From Saccharibacillus soli (lineage in GTDB: Bacteria; Bacillota; Bacilli; Paenibacillales; Paenibacillaceae), in the NCBI GenBank assembly GCA_002189105.1, contig NIOB01000001.1:806001-870000 (forward strand): DNA of 64,000 bases, written 5' to 3'. Made by a program: the position numbers and the translations under genes. Below the pieces are notes generated by a model. It worked only from the letters and a program-made list of their open reading frames with translations. It was not told the DNA's origin and made no database searches. Below, in pieces: positions 1 to 8,639 of this stretch (its first letter is position 1; each line of letters starts with the position of its first letter).

Positions 1-1
1 G

Positions 2-538
2 CGCAAGCGGAGTGGAGAGAAACTGCGCGATTTCTCGCTTATTGAAAAATGGGATATTGCACGTGATGATCGCGGCAAGAGCCGAACGATGGGGCTGCTG
101 TTGGCGATTATACCGGGAGTCTCGCACATGTATCTCGGACTGATGAAACGTGGGTTACAGTTTATGATGTTGTTCTTCGGCAGCATTTATATTTTGGATG
201 TGTTAGGACTGTCTCTCTTCCTGTTTTTCGTTCCGTTGATTTGGTTCTACGCGTTTTTCGATGCGCTTCAACAAGTCGGACGTTATGGGCAGGAGGCGCT
301 TCATGACAAGCCGCTCCTGGCGAACTTTGGGACGAATCGGCTCTGGATCGGACTGGCACTGGTCGTGTTGGGCGTCTATTATGTTGCTCAAACGGTCGTC
401 ATGCCATTCATTGATCCCGATGTGCAAGCTTATTTCCAGAGTGAAGTTGTTCCGTATGTACGCAATGGGGTAGTTGCCTTGTTGTTAATCGGGGGCGGAT
501 TCAAATTGCTGCGAGCATCCGAGAGAGCGAAAGCGTAG
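2..538 (+). CDS. Membrane protein of unknown function (5' truncated by window edge)
   Basis: The reading frame is open from the first bases of the window to the stop at 538. It begins in a charged, non-membrane stretch, so the ATG at 89 is probably internal and the true start lies upstream. From about base 95 the protein has a hydrophobic segment containing PGVSHMYLG, reminiscent of the small TM2-type membrane domains that start with a PG..HxxYLG motif, then two further hydrophobic stretches and a C-terminal membrane helix ending GGGFKLL. It probably has three or four membrane helices. The function is unknown; similar multi-helix proteins in Paenibacillus are annotated only as hypothetical. 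A bidirectional terminator follows at 678-728, between this gene and the convergent proC. Confidence 0.6.
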   Translation, partial: RKRSGEKLRDFSLIEKWDIARDDRGKSRTMGLLLAIIPGVSHMYLGLMKRGLQFMMLFFGSIYILDVLGLSLFLFFVPLIWFYAFFDALQQVGRYGQEALHDKPLLANFGTNRLWIGLALVVLGVYYVAQTVVMPFIDPDVQAYFQSEVVPYVRNGVVALLLIGGGFKLLRASERAKA

Positions 539-677
539 AAGCAGCGGAGAACATCGGAATCTGAAACAAACGATTGGAAAAGATTCAAGGGGACGAGTCG
601 AACGGAACGAATCGATGAGAACGAATCAACCGGAAGAAAGCGAACAGAACGAACTTAAAAGAATCAGTCCGTAAAAA

Positions 678-728
678 GAAACCGTCTTGACTTGAAGGAA
701 AGTCCTTCGAGTCAAGACGGTTTTGGTT
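678..728. terminator. Bidirectional rho-independent terminator
   Basis: AAACCGTCTTGACT and AGTCAAGACGGTTT flank an inner GAAGGA/TCCTTC stem, with A-rich and T-rich tails on both sides. It sits between the convergent membrane-protein gene and proC and can serve both. The 140 bases before it (540-677) are purine-rich with loose repeats of GAACGAATC and hold no gene that I can see. Confidence 0.8.
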
Positions 729-791
729 TGTGCTGCGAATCCAGGTGAGTTCTGCTCGGTAGAATTTAATTTATTCAATCCGGGCGGAAGG

Positions 792-1670
792 TCAATCTTG
801 ATCCGACTTGGGCAGCTTGTCTTCCAGTTCTTTGCCCATTTCGGCGGAACGCTCGGAGCAGCGCTGCGCCGCACGGATGACCGCCCCGTAGAAGTCGCTC
901 TCGTCCAGCTTTTCGATTGCGGCTTGGGTAGCACCGTTCGGCGAAGTCACTTTACGGCGCAGTTCAGCCGGTTCTTCACCGGTCTGGCGAACCATCTGGG
1001 CGGCGCCAAGCACCGTCTGGATGGTCATTTCACGTGCCTGTTCGTCGGTCATTCCGCCAAGCTTGGCGGCTTCGATCAGCGCCTCCATCATGTAATAGAT
1101 GTAGGCAGGACCGCTGCCGGAGATTCCGGTTAGAGCATCGATCTTGCTTTCTTCGGTCTCTACGACCAGCCCCACTGCTTCAAAGAGTATACGCGCCAGA
1201 TGGCGCCGATTTTCAGGCAGATCAGCAGAGTAGCTGATGCCGGTTACGCCCAGGCCAATAGAACTGGAGGTATTCGGCATGGTGCGAACGACGGGCTGTT
1301 CGGAGCGTCCGAGCAGACGGCGAAGCGTCTCAATCGACAGACCGGCGATCATCGACACAACGAGTGTATCTGGGCCGATCAGTGTGCCGAGCTGCTGAAG
1401 GGCTTCCGCCGCATCTTTGGGCTTCATCGCCAGAATGACCACGGGCGAAGTGCGAAGCGCTTCTTCCTTGGCTGCGGAATCATTGGCGCCCAGGGTTCCA
1501 TAACGTTGGTTCAGTTCTTCCAGACGGGCTGTGCTGCTGCGATTCAGGAAGACGATGCGTTCAGGGGCGATCACAGCGCGGGCAATCAAGCCGCGAGCGA
1601 CAGCCTCTGCCATGGAACCGGCTCCGAAGAAGCAGACCTGTTCGTCGATCAGCATACGAGTTTGAGTCAT
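792..1670 (-). CDS. proC: Pyrroline-5-carboxylate reductase
   Basis: This enzyme catalyses the last step of proline synthesis, NAD(P)H-dependent reduction of 1-pyrroline-5-carboxylate to proline, in the cytoplasm. The 292-residue product has an N-terminal Rossmann motif (FFGAGSMAEA, about residues 13-23). Its C-terminal dimerisation and substrate domain contains TGISGSGPAYIYYMMEAL and the conserved VTSPNGATQAAI segment. The length is slightly above the usual ~270. The ATG at 1670 has a GGAGAGG about 13 bases upstream, rather far; an internal ATG at 1655 is possible. It is third in the proB-proA-proC operon, 37 bases after proA, so it should share the upstream T-box control. Confidence 0.93.
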   Translation of the reverse strand: MTQTRMLIDEQVCFFGAGSMAEAVARGLIARAVIAPERIVFLNRSSTARLEELNQRYGTLGANDSAAKEEALRTSPVVILAMKPKDAAEALQQLGTLIGPDTLVVSMIAGLSIETLRRLLGRSEQPVVRTMPNTSSSIGLGVTGISYSADLPENRRHLARILFEAVGLVVETEESKIDALTGISGSGPAYIYYMMEALIEAAKLGGMTDEQAREMTIQTVLGAAQMVRQTGEEPAELRRKVTSPNGATQAAIEKLDESDFYGAVIRAAQRCSERSAEMGKELEDKLPKSDQD

Positions 1671-1707
1671 ATTATTTTTTCATCCTCTCCAAAATAATCG
1701 AATCCAT

Positions 1708-3006
1708 TTATCCGCGGATCTGTCCGCTTCCGTATATCCGGTATTTGGTCGATGTCAGGGCAGGCAGCCCCATCGGTCCACGGGCATGCAGTTTCTGGGT
1801 GCTGATGCCGATCTCCGCACCAAAGCCAAATTCAAATCCGTCCGTGAATCGGGTAGAGGCGTTATGATACACCGCCGCTGCGTCGATTTCATTCAGGAAG
1901 CGAACGGCCTGTTCTTCATTTTCAGTGACGATACACTCGGAATGTTTCGTACCGAACCGGGCAATATGCGCCGCGGCTTCATCCAGATTGTCCACAATCT
2001 TGATATTCAGAATGTAATCGTTATATTCCGTGGCGTAATCTTCTTCAGAAGCAGGCTTGGCTTCCGCCACAAGCGCCAGCGTACGTTCGTCGCCGCGCAG
2101 CTCAACGCTGCGAGACAAGAGAGAGTCCGCCAGGGGGCGAAGTCCGCGCTTGGCGAAGTCTTCATGCACGATCAGTGTCTCCATGGAATTGCAGACAGAA
2201 GGTCGCTGCACCTTGGCATTCAGGGCGATCGCTTCAGCCATCGCTGCATCGGCAGAAGCATCAATGTAAGTATGACACACGCCCGCGCCGGTCTCGATGA
2301 CCGGGACAGTAGCATTGCGAACGACATTGTCGATCAGCGAACGTCCACCGCGTGGAATGATGACATCCAGCAGCCCGTTCAGCTTGAGCATCTCATCAAC
2401 CGAGGCGCGGGAGGCATCTTCGATGACTTGCAGCGCGTCCGGCGGCAGCGTGGTTTGCGCCAGGGCGCCGCGCAGCACCTGGGCAATGCGTTTGTTGGTG
2501 GACAGAGCCGCCGAACCGCCGCGCAGGACTACAGCATTGCCGGTCTTGAGGCAGAGCGCAGCCGCATCCACCGTGACATTTGGACGGGCTTCATAGACGA
2601 TTCCGATCACGCCGAGCGGGACACTGACTTTTTCGATACGCAGCCCGTTTGGCCGTTCGATCGTTTCCACGACATTTCCGGTTGGATCAGGCAGGTCGGC
2701 TACCAGGCGAAGGGCTTCTGCGATGGAAGCGATGCGCTCCTCGTTCAGCATCAGCCGATCCAGCAGCGATTCGCTGGTGCCATTTTCTCGTCCGCGTTCC
2801 AGATCCTCCTGGTTGGCGGCAATCAAGGAAGCGGCTTCGGCGTTCAGAGCATTCGCCATAGCCACTAGTGCCGCGTTCTTCTCTTCGGTTGTTCGTGCTG
2901 CCATAAGACGTGCCGCTTGTCCTGCTGCGGCTGCCTTGAGGCGTACTTCACTCGGTGACGTTCCAGCCACCTTGTCCGTTGAATGATTAAGCTGAGTATC
3001 GCTCAT
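1708..3006 (-). CDS. proA: Gamma-glutamyl phosphate reductase
   Basis: ProA reduces gamma-glutamyl phosphate to glutamate-5-semialdehyde with NADPH, the second step of proline synthesis. The 432-residue product shows the aldehyde-dehydrogenase-like fold, with the catalytic cysteine in QRPSVCNSMETL (about residue 272), LRGGSAA in the nucleotide-binding half, and the C-terminal FTDGFEFGFGAEIGIST segment. The frame is open further upstream, but the ATG at 3006 is preceded by AAGGAGGAG at ideal spacing and gives the family's usual N terminus, so I chose it. It starts 38 bases after proB and lies within the T-box-regulated operon. Confidence 0.95.
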   Translation of the reverse strand: MSDTQLNHSTDKVAGTSPSEVRLKAAAAGQAARLMAARTTEEKNAALVAMANALNAEAASLIAANQEDLERGRENGTSESLLDRLMLNEERIASIAEALRLVADLPDPTGNVVETIERPNGLRIEKVSVPLGVIGIVYEARPNVTVDAAALCLKTGNAVVLRGGSAALSTNKRIAQVLRGALAQTTLPPDALQVIEDASRASVDEMLKLNGLLDVIIPRGGRSLIDNVVRNATVPVIETGAGVCHTYIDASADAAMAEAIALNAKVQRPSVCNSMETLIVHEDFAKRGLRPLADSLLSRSVELRGDERTLALVAEAKPASEEDYATEYNDYILNIKIVDNLDEAAAHIARFGTKHSECIVTENEEQAVRFLNEIDAAAVYHNASTRFTDGFEFGFGAEIGISTQKLHARGPMGLPALTSTKYRIYGSGQIRG

Positions 3007-3044
3007 CTGAATCTCCTCCTTCTTTGTGCGGTTTGGTTTTGGAT

Positions 3045-4148
3045 TTATTGAAGAGAAATCCATTCATCACGATGGATCGCTTCCAGTCGATGAAGTCCAT
3101 TTAGCTGCTCCAGCACCTGGGGACTCGGAAGGCCACAGACCCGGCGCAGATCTTCCATGTCGTAATTGACGATGCCTCGTCCTACGATGTCTCCACCAGG
3201 CCCCCGAACTTCCACCACGTCACCGGCATGGAATTGGCCTTCCACATTGGTGATTCCCACAGGAAGCAGGCTGCGTCCCTCCTGAGCAAGGGCACGCTGC
3301 GCCCCGGCGTCCACGATGAGGGCGCCAAGCGGCCGGGACAGATAACCCAGCCATTGCTTCTTGACCGGCATGGAGGAGAGACGAGTGGTAAAGTGGGTGC
3401 CTTGGCCGCCGCCGTCCACGGCAGCGACCAGATCGCCCGTGCGTGCAGCGCGACCGATGAAAACGGGGACGCCGCCGCGCGTAGCAATACGCGCGGCATC
3501 CAGCTTGGAGCGCATCCCGCCTGTACCTACCCCACTTCCTGCACCACCCGCCATACGGTAGATCTCCTCATCAATCTCATCGATGGTTTCATAACGAACG
3601 GCATCCGGGTCGTGGCGAGGATCAGCGCTGTAGAGGCCATCCATGTCGGTCAGAATGACCAGGCGCTCGGCCTTGACCAGATTGGCAACAAGGGCAGACA
3701 GCGTATCATTGTCGCCAAATTTCAGTTCGTCCACCGATACGGTATCATTTTCATTGAAGATCGGCAGTGTGCCGCGTTCCAGCAGTTCTTCAATGGTCAT
3801 CACCGCATTGCCGATCCGTTGGCGGCTGTGAAAGTCCGTCCGCGTGAGCAGAATTTGCGCAGCGACGTGGCCGTAGGCGGCCAGCGCTTCCTGATAGGCC
3901 TGCATGAGCAGCGCCTGACCGACGGCAGCCGAAGCCTGCTTCTCGTGCAGCTTCTTGGGACGCTGGGTGTAGCCGATTGCACCGAAGCCTGCGGCTACGG
4001 CACCCGAGGTCACCAGCAGCGGGTAGTATCCGCGCTTGTACAACTGGGCAAGTTCGCCGGCGAAGTAGGCGACGGCTTCCCGATTCAACCCGCCGCGGCT
4101 TCCGGTCAGTGAACTGCTTCCAATTTTGACTACGATCCGTTTTTGCAT
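3045..4148 (-). CDS. proB: Glutamate 5-kinase
   Basis: ProB phosphorylates glutamate to gamma-glutamyl phosphate and is normally the proline-feedback-inhibited committed step. The 367-residue product is exactly the usual length. The amino-acid-kinase domain starts at VVKIGSSSLTG and carries the NENDTVSVDELKFGDNDTLSA and GGMRSKLDAARIA motifs. A C-terminal PUA domain (about 275-360) contains VGRGIVNYDMEDL. The frame is open a further 118 codons upstream to 4502, but that part is the T-box leader. The ATG at 4148 has AAGGAG eight bases upstream and restores family length. It is the first gene of proBAC. Confidence 0.96.
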   Translation of the reverse strand: MQKRIVVKIGSSSLTGSRGGLNREAVAYFAGELAQLYKRGYYPLLVTSGAVAAGFGAIGYTQRPKKLHEKQASAAVGQALLMQAYQEALAAYGHVAAQILLTRTDFHSRQRIGNAVMTIEELLERGTLPIFNENDTVSVDELKFGDNDTLSALVANLVKAERLVILTDMDGLYSADPRHDPDAVRYETIDEIDEEIYRMAGGAGSGVGTGGMRSKLDAARIATRGGVPVFIGRAARTGDLVAAVDGGGQGTHFTTRLSSMPVKKQWLGYLSRPLGALIVDAGAQRALAQEGRSLLPVGITNVEGQFHAGDVVEVRGPGGDIVGRGIVNYDMEDLRRVCGLPSPQVLEQLNGLHRLEAIHRDEWISLQ

Positions 4149-4179
4149 AGGATTCTCCTTCTTTCTGCTGACACACATC

Positions 4180-4229
4180 AAAAAAGCTCCCGTCCAGGCA
4201 CAGCATGGGCTGTGCAAAGGACGAAAGCT
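4180..4229 (-). terminator. Regulated intrinsic terminator of the proBAC T-box
   Basis: On the minus strand AGCT-TTCGTCC-TTTGCACAGC pairs with GCTGTGC-CTGGACGGG-AGCT around a short loop and is followed directly by TTTTTT. It lies between the T-box core and the proB ribosome binding site, so it is the terminator that antitermination must disrupt. Confidence 0.85.
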
Positions 4230-4375
4230 TGACCTGTGCTTCCGCGGTACCACCTTGATTGACGGCTTAGACCGTCCGACTCGGACCCTGTTAACGGAGG
4301 GAGCCCGTCCGAAATTCAATCCGGATCGCTCGGAGATAGGTTTCAAAGAAGCCTGGATGTGAACTTTCTCAGCCA

Positions 4376-4500
4376 GCACTTTTCGTAGCAGACACCGAAG
4401 GTGCTGCGAAAAGTGCAACACTTCGCGTAGCAGACACCGAAGGTGCTGCGAAAAGTGCAGCACTTCGCGTAGCAGACACCGAAGGTGCTGCGAAAAGTGC
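4376..4500. repeat. Three tandem 42-bp hairpin repeats inside the T-box leader
   Basis: Three copies start at 4376, 4418 and 4460 with exactly 42-bp spacing and differ at only a few positions at their ends. Each 41-bp unit is itself an imperfect palindrome: GCACTTTTCG and CGAAAAGTGC at the ends (perfect in the first copy), and an inner GCAG-CACC-TTC-GGTG-CTGC hairpin. In the RNA they would form three consecutive hairpins. They occupy exactly the space between the two strands of the Stem I apical helix, immediately next to the GGCTG loop motif. Because 42 is divisible by three, an open frame runs through them, but it is not a gene. Confidence 0.9.
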
Positions 4501-4575
4501 AATGAAGCTCACTCTCTGGAAGGCGGACATTCTTTTACTGGTCCCGTCATCGCGGTGTAACGTTTGGTTTTTCCT

Positions 4576-4604
4576 AGAATAGCACGGAGGCGCAGGTTTG
4601 TAAA
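4576..4604 (-). promoter_or_regulatory. Probable sigma-A promoter of proBAC
   Basis: On the minus strand TTTACA (4599-4604) and TATTCT (4576-4581) are separated by 17 bases. This places transcription start near 4569, just upstream of the first T-box Stem I elements and just downstream of the end of the LysR gene. Confidence 0.6.
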
Positions 4605-4626
4605 AGGATGAATTTCGCCATGTGCT

Positions 4627-5544
4627 TCAAGTCTTCGCCCGACCTTCCATCGTGCCGCGCAGCGTCTCGATAAAGGCATCCGCCGCGCGCGATAGCGCCC
4701 GGCCTTTGCGGTAAGCAATAATCAGAGTCCGAACCGGAACCGGATCGGTAAGCGGCAGATAGATCGGCAGCAGCTCGCTTCGCTTGGACCGGGCGACGAA
4801 CCGGGGAACGAGGGTAACACCCATTCCCGCCGCCACAAGCGATTGAAGCGTCTCCATATTGCTGCTCTCGAAGACGACCTGCGGCTCAAATCCTGCCTGC
4901 CGACACAGATCCAGGACAATCTTGCGGAATCCCTGCCCCTGCTTGAGGATGATGAACGGCTCATTCTCCAATTCCTTCATGTCGATGCCTTCGGGCGCGG
5001 CGGAGGCGAATTGCAGCGCCAGGCGATGATTGGGCGGCACGGCAAGATCGATGGGCTCGTCGGCAATTGGCTCATAATCCAGCGTTGGTTCCGTCAGTGG
5101 GAGCGACAGCAGACTGATGTCCGTCTTGCCGCTGGCGGTCAGCCGCTCCAGATTGTGCGAGGTATCTTCGACCAATGTCACATCAATCCCCGGATAACCT
5201 GCACGGAAGGCGGGGAGCACGTGCGGCAGCAGGTGAGATCCGGTGATCGGCATGCTGCCGACCGTAATGCGTCCCTTGCGAAGCTGCGAGATGTCTTCCA
5301 TCTCTACGCGAAGAATTTCCATCTCGTCAACGATACGCTGCGCCCGCTTCATGAATTCGCGGCCCGCATGGGTAAGCTCCACAGTGCTTGTATTGCGCTG
5401 GAACAGCAGGACACCCAGTTCTTTCTCCAGCTTCGAGAGCTGCTGGCTGAGGGAAGGCTGGGCGATGTGCAGCTTCTCGGCAGCCCGGGAGAAATTACGT
5501 TCGGCTGCGATCATAAGCGCGTATTGAAGCTGTCTCAATTCCAT
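4627..5544 (-). CDS. LysR-family transcriptional regulator
   Basis: A 305-residue protein of normal LysR length. The N-terminal winged helix-turn-helix (residues 1-60) has the typical MELRQLQYALMIAAERNFSRAA opening followed by QPSLSQQLSKLEKELGVLLFQR. A linker helix is followed by a type-2 periplasmic-binding-like effector domain (about 90-295). It is transcribed divergently from leuC, and the shared 216-bp interval contains a perfect palindrome (5619-5633) of the LysR T-N11-A type. Inference: it controls leuCD and its own gene. The effector is not evident from sequence. The start is the ATG at 5544, with GGAGAT shortly upstream on its strand. Confidence 0.9.
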   Translation of the reverse strand: MELRQLQYALMIAAERNFSRAAEKLHIAQPSLSQQLSKLEKELGVLLFQRNTSTVELTHAGREFMKRAQRIVDEMEILRVEMEDISQLRKGRITVGSMPITGSHLLPHVLPAFRAGYPGIDVTLVEDTSHNLERLTASGKTDISLLSLPLTEPTLDYEPIADEPIDLAVPPNHRLALQFASAAPEGIDMKELENEPFIILKQGQGFRKIVLDLCRQAGFEPQVVFESSNMETLQSLVAAGMGVTLVPRFVARSKRSELLPIYLPLTDPVPVRTLIIAYRKGRALSRAADAFIETLRGTMEGRAKT

Positions 5545-5618
5545 ATCCAGAGATCTCCTTCATCTAGCTCGGATGCTTGTACGGCTTCCATTGTAACGAT
5601 TTTTACATAGCGCTGTCT

Positions 5619-5633
5619 ATAGGTAAAACCTAT
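5619..5633. promoter_or_regulatory. Candidate LysR-type operator between the regulator and leuC
   Basis: ATAGGT-AAA-ACCTAT is a perfect 6-3-6 dyad and contains the classical T-N11-A spacing. It lies midway between the two divergent starts. A TATAGT hexamer (5640-5645) just downstream could be the leuC -10; no good -35 is seen, as is common for LysR-activated promoters. The assignment is by position and symmetry only. Confidence 0.55.
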
Positions 5634-5760
5634 TAAGATTATAGTTATCATATCTTGGAACAATGAGACATCGTCATGTTATATTTAACCCAATAACAAA
5701 AACGGCGCGAAAGTAGAGCAGGAAATCGGCCGATTTGAATCCAGCAGCGGGGTGAGATTG

Positions 5761-7182
5761 ATGAGTAAAAAGACTATGTATGAGAAAATCTGGGACAACC
5801 ACGTCATTCATCAAGAGGAAGGCAAGCCGTCCATCCTTTATATCGATCTTCATTTGGTTCACGAAGTGACTTCGCCGCAGGCGTTTGAAGGACTGCGTCT
5901 CAGCGGTCGTCAGGTGCGTCGTCCGGATCGCACATTCGCCACCATGGACCACAACGTACCGACTACGGATCGTTTCAACATCAAGGACCCGATCTCCAAG
6001 CAGCAGATTGATACGCTCACACAGAACTGTAAGGACTTTGGCGTCAAGCTGTTTGACCTGGAGACAATCGATCAGGGCGTTGTCCACGTCATGGGACCGG
6101 AACTGGGTCTGACGCATCCGGGCAAGACGATTGTCTGCGGCGACAGCCATACCTCCACGCATGGTGCATTTGGCGCCCTGTCGTTTGGTATCGGAACGAG
6201 TGAAGTGGAACACGTGCTGGCGACTCAGTGCTTGCAGCAGGCCAAGTCGAAGACGATGGAAGTTCGTTTTGTCGGCAGCCGCAAACCGGGCGTTACCGCC
6301 AAGGACATGATCCTGGGCGTCATTGCCAAATACGGTACGGATTTCGCTACCGGCTATGTACTGGAGTACACGGGTGAAGCGATTCGTGAACTGACGATGG
6401 AAGAACGGATGACCGTCTGCAACATGTCGATCGAAGGCGGCGCAAGAGCGGGTCTGATCGCACCGGATGAGACGACTTTCGCTTACCTTCAGGGCCGTGA
6501 GTATGCACCGCAGGGCGAAGCTTATGAAGCGGCGGTTGCCGATTGGAAAAATCTCGTCACGGACGAGGGTGCCACTTACGACCGCGTTGTGGAGTTTGAT
6601 GTCGATTCGCTGATTCCGCAAGTGACCTGGGGCACCAGCCCGGGTATGGGCACCAACATCAACTCGGTTGTGCCGAATCCGGCGGACTTTGAGACAGAAA
6701 ATGAACGTCGTGCCGCAGAGAAGGCGCTCGAATACATGGATCTGGTTCCGGGCACGAAGATGTCGGACATTCCGGTTGATTATGTGTTCATCGGTTCCTG
6801 CACGAACGGACGGATTGAAGACCTGCGTGCAGCTGCTCAGGTAGCCAAGGGCTACAAGGTATCGGATCGTGTAACGGCGATCGTGGTACCGGGTTCGGGA
6901 CGCGTGAAGCTGCAAGCGGAGAAGGAAGGCTTGGACGTCGTGTTCCGCGAAGCGGGCTTTGAATGGCGCGAAGCGGGATGCAGCATGTGTCTGGCGATGA
7001 ACCCGGATGTACTGCAACCCGGACAGCGCTGCGCTTCGACATCGAACCGTAACTTTGAAGGCCGCCAGGGCCGTGGTGGACGGACCCATCTGGTGTCGCC
7101 AGCGATGGCTGCGGCAGCTGCGATTGAAGGACATTTCACGGACGTACGCGACTGGCAGTTCAAGACAGAAGCTGTAATCTGA
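5761..7182 (+). CDS. leuC: 3-isopropylmalate dehydratase large subunit
   Basis: LeuC with LeuD isomerises 2-isopropylmalate to 3-isopropylmalate in leucine synthesis, using a [4Fe-4S] cluster. The 473-residue product has the aconitase-family signature: ATMDHNVPT near residue 65, [19 protein letters not shown], and cluster ligands in GSCTNGR (Cys ~346) and GCSMC (Cys ~407 and ~410). The ATG at 5761 follows GGGGTGAG at good spacing; a GTG at 5752 is in frame but worse placed. leuD follows after 27 bases. leuA and leuB are not in this window, so the pair stands alone here, next to the divergent LysR gene. Confidence 0.97.
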   Translation: MSKKTMYEKIWDNHVIHQEEGKPSILYIDLHLVHEVTSPQAFEGLRLSGRQVRRPDRTFATMDHNVPTTDRFNIKDPISKQQIDTLTQNCKDFGVKLFDLETIDQGVVHVMGPELGLTHPGKTIVCGDSHTSTHGAFGALSFGIGTSEVEHVLATQCLQQAKSKTMEVRFVGSRKPGVTAKDMILGVIAKYGTDFATGYVLEYTGEAIRELTMEERMTVCNMSIEGGARAGLIAPDETTFAYLQGREYAPQGEAYEAAVADWKNLVTDEGATYDRVVEFDVDSLIPQVTWGTSPGMGTNINSVVPNPADFETENERRAAEKALEYMDLVPGTKMSDIPVDYVFIGSCTNGRIEDLRAAAQVAKGYKVSDRVTAIVVPGSGRVKLQAEKEGLDVVFREAGFEWREAGCSMCLAMNPDVLQPGQRCASTSNRNFEGRQGRGGRTHLVSPAMAAAAAIEGHFTDVRDWQFKTEAVI

Positions 7183-7209
7183 CCAATCTCCGGAAAGAAG
7201 GGACTCATA

Positions 7210-7812
7210 ATGGAAGAATTCAAACAATTAAACGGACTCGTCGCTCCGGTAGACCGGGTCAATGTAGATACGGATGCCATCATTCCCAAGCAATTTCTGA
7301 AACGTATTGAACGGACTGGCTTTGGTCAGTTCCTGTTCTTTGAATGGCGCTTCGATGAAGCGGGCGAAGTCAATCCTTCGTTCGAGATGAATAAGCCGCG
7401 CTATCAAGGCGCCGAAGTGCTCATCTCCCGTGCGAATTTCGGCTGTGGTTCCTCCCGTGAACACGCGCCGTGGGCGATCATGGACTATGGATTCCGCTGC
7501 GTCATCGCGCCTTCATTCGCCGACATTTTCTACAACAACTGCTTCAAGAATGGGATTCTGCCAATCAAGCTGTCCGAGGAGCAGGTTCAGGAGTTGTTCA
7601 GCCGTACGGCGGAGCATGAAGGCTACCGCCTGAGCGTCAATCTTGAAGAGAAGACGCTCACGGATGACTACGGCCTCAAGATCGAGTTTGACCTCGATGA
7701 ACACCGCCGCCAGTTCCTGCTGCAAGGGCTGGATGACATCGGTTTGACGCTTCAGCATGAAGATGAAATTTCTGCCTATGAAGCCAAACGTGCAGAGCGT
7801 GCATACGCATAA
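7210..7812 (+). CDS. leuD: 3-isopropylmalate dehydratase small subunit
   Basis: A 200-residue swivelling-domain subunit that completes the LeuCD isomerase. Visible family features are the [18 protein letters not shown] start region and the [16 protein letters not shown] motif, which contributes to substrate binding, followed by [17 protein letters not shown]. Length is typical. GGAAAGAAGGGAC lies upstream of the ATG, 27 bases after leuC. A strong terminator at 7847-7886 closes the leuCD operon. Confidence 0.97.
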   Translation: MEEFKQLNGLVAPVDRVNVDTDAIIPKQFLKRIERTGFGQFLFFEWRFDEAGEVNPSFEMNKPRYQGAEVLISRANFGCGSSREHAPWAIMDYGFRCVIAPSFADIFYNNCFKNGILPIKLSEEQVQELFSRTAEHEGYRLSVNLEEKTLTDDYGLKIEFDLDEHRRQFLLQGLDDIGLTLQHEDEISAYEAKRAERAYA

Positions 7813-7846
7813 CGCTGTGCCTTCTGGACTTGACCCAGCTCAATCG

Positions 7847-7886
7847 AACGCCGCATGTCCGTAACGGGGCATGCGGCGTTTTTTTG
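7847..7886 (+). terminator. Rho-independent terminator of leuCD
   Basis: AACGCCGCATG and its near-complement GCATGCGGCGTT enclose a short loop and run into seven T residues. Confidence 0.9.
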
Positions 7887-7957
7887 GACATCAAGCGGAA
7901 GAAGATTTGAAAATGGTCAGGTTTCGATTATGCTAAAGGGAGGCTGCTAAGGGGGTG

Positions 7958-8398
7958 ATGGTGAGGAAAATGGCAGTAATGGAACAGTTAAAAGCCTTGA
8001 AGAAGGATATGGAGAAAAAAAGGGCAGAGATCGACTCTTTTTTGTTTACATACGAAAATTTCGAGTATATCGTACTGGTGCATCTCTATTCATTCGATGA
8101 ATCCAGACCGGATTATGCCTTGTTGAAGCTGGAGTTTATCAAGACCTGGGCAGGACGTGAACATCTCAGAGTGCCGGCTAATGCTTCCTGCTTCCTGATC
8201 GAGGCCGGCGTTTTCAGGCATTATTTTGGAATCCCTTATGAAGCCCAGTTGGCAGGGGTGTTCCAGCAATTTTATGCCTGCTTTGCTGAATGTATTCCGA
8301 CTCGTGTTCGGCGCAGCAAATCGGAGGCTGAGAGAAAAGCGATTGCACAGCACAGACAGCGTGTAAAAAAATCCGGAGATTTTTGTCCCCAGATCTAA
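7958..8398 (+). CDS. Conserved-looking hypothetical protein (~146 aa)
   Basis: I do not recognise this with certainty. The protein begins with a charged helix rich in Lys/Glu (MEQLKALKKDMEKKRAEIDSF), then a mixed alpha/beta region (FEYIVLVHLYSFDESRPDYALLKLEFIKTW), and ends in a basic Arg/Lys tail (RVRRSKSEAERKAIAQHRQRVKK). There is no signal peptide or membrane segment. It faintly resembles the plasmid/chromosomal DUF6037-type proteins of Bacillales, but this is from memory and weak. The start is ambiguous: GTG 7955, ATG 7958, GTG 7961 and ATG 7970 are all in frame near AAGGGAGG and AAGGGGGTGA. It is isolated between the leuCD terminator and the amidase gene. Confidence 0.6.
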   Translation: MVRKMAVMEQLKALKKDMEKKRAEIDSFLFTYENFEYIVLVHLYSFDESRPDYALLKLEFIKTWAGREHLRVPANASCFLIEAGVFRHYFGIPYEAQLAGVFQQFYACFAECIPTRVRRSKSEAERKAIAQHRQRVKKSGDFCPQI

Positions 8399-8639
8399 GC
8401 TTTACCTGCTTCGTATGCCGATAGTAAAAGAAGAAACGACGTCAAGTTGGAATTTTTAAGTCAGGAAATGGTAACAAATTTGCAATAACTACCGCAACTT
8501 TAGTAAAAAGTTCGCGTCTAAGCTAACGTGAGCAGCCGTTGGGATGACAATAGTTCGGAAGCCGGATCAACAGACGTTTGGGAGCAAGCGCCTGTGAGGA
8601 CGGAGTCCGACGAAAAAAGCGAAGATTTAGAGGTGGATA

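Larger units (their letters stand above)
4149..4569 (-). promoter_or_regulatory. T-box leader of the proBAC operon (probable tRNA-Pro sensor)
   Basis: Read on the minus strand, the leader contains the T-box core AAGGTGGTACCGCGGA (plus coordinates 4241-4256), which includes the antiterminator bulge that pairs with the tRNA acceptor end. An intrinsic terminator and the proB start codon follow. Upstream are Stem I elements: AGAGAG (4512-4517), an apical helix GTGAGCTT/AAGTTCAC (4505-4512 with 4359-4366), a GGCTG loop motif (4370-4374), and GAAA-CCT-A, in which CCT (4338-4340) would be a proline specifier. Known biology: uncharged tRNA-Pro binding to such leaders favours antitermination, and Bacillus proBA uses a T-box. 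Odd feature: three 42-bp repeats fill the Stem I terminal loop, making the leader about 420 nt. The T-box call is strong; the specifier assignment is inference. Confidence 0.9.

Noticed and set aside
4376-4500. CRISPR-like array
   Set aside because: The three units are contiguous and have no variable spacers, and the repeat itself is a hairpin inside a riboswitch loop.
4149-4502. Open frame continuing proB 118 codons upstream through the 42-bp repeats
   Set aside because: This DNA is the T-box leader with its terminator. The ATG at 4148 has a proper ribosome binding site and gives the normal ProB length.
5674-7227. 517-codon open frame antisense to leuC
   Set aside because: It is a shadow of the strongly conserved leuC frame, with Arg/His-rich composition and no domain or ribosome binding site.
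8399-8639. Possible c-di-AMP or c-di-GMP riboswitch before the amidase gene
   Set aside because: I looked for the conserved blocks of both classes and did not find them, nor a terminator hairpin that would serve as expression platform.
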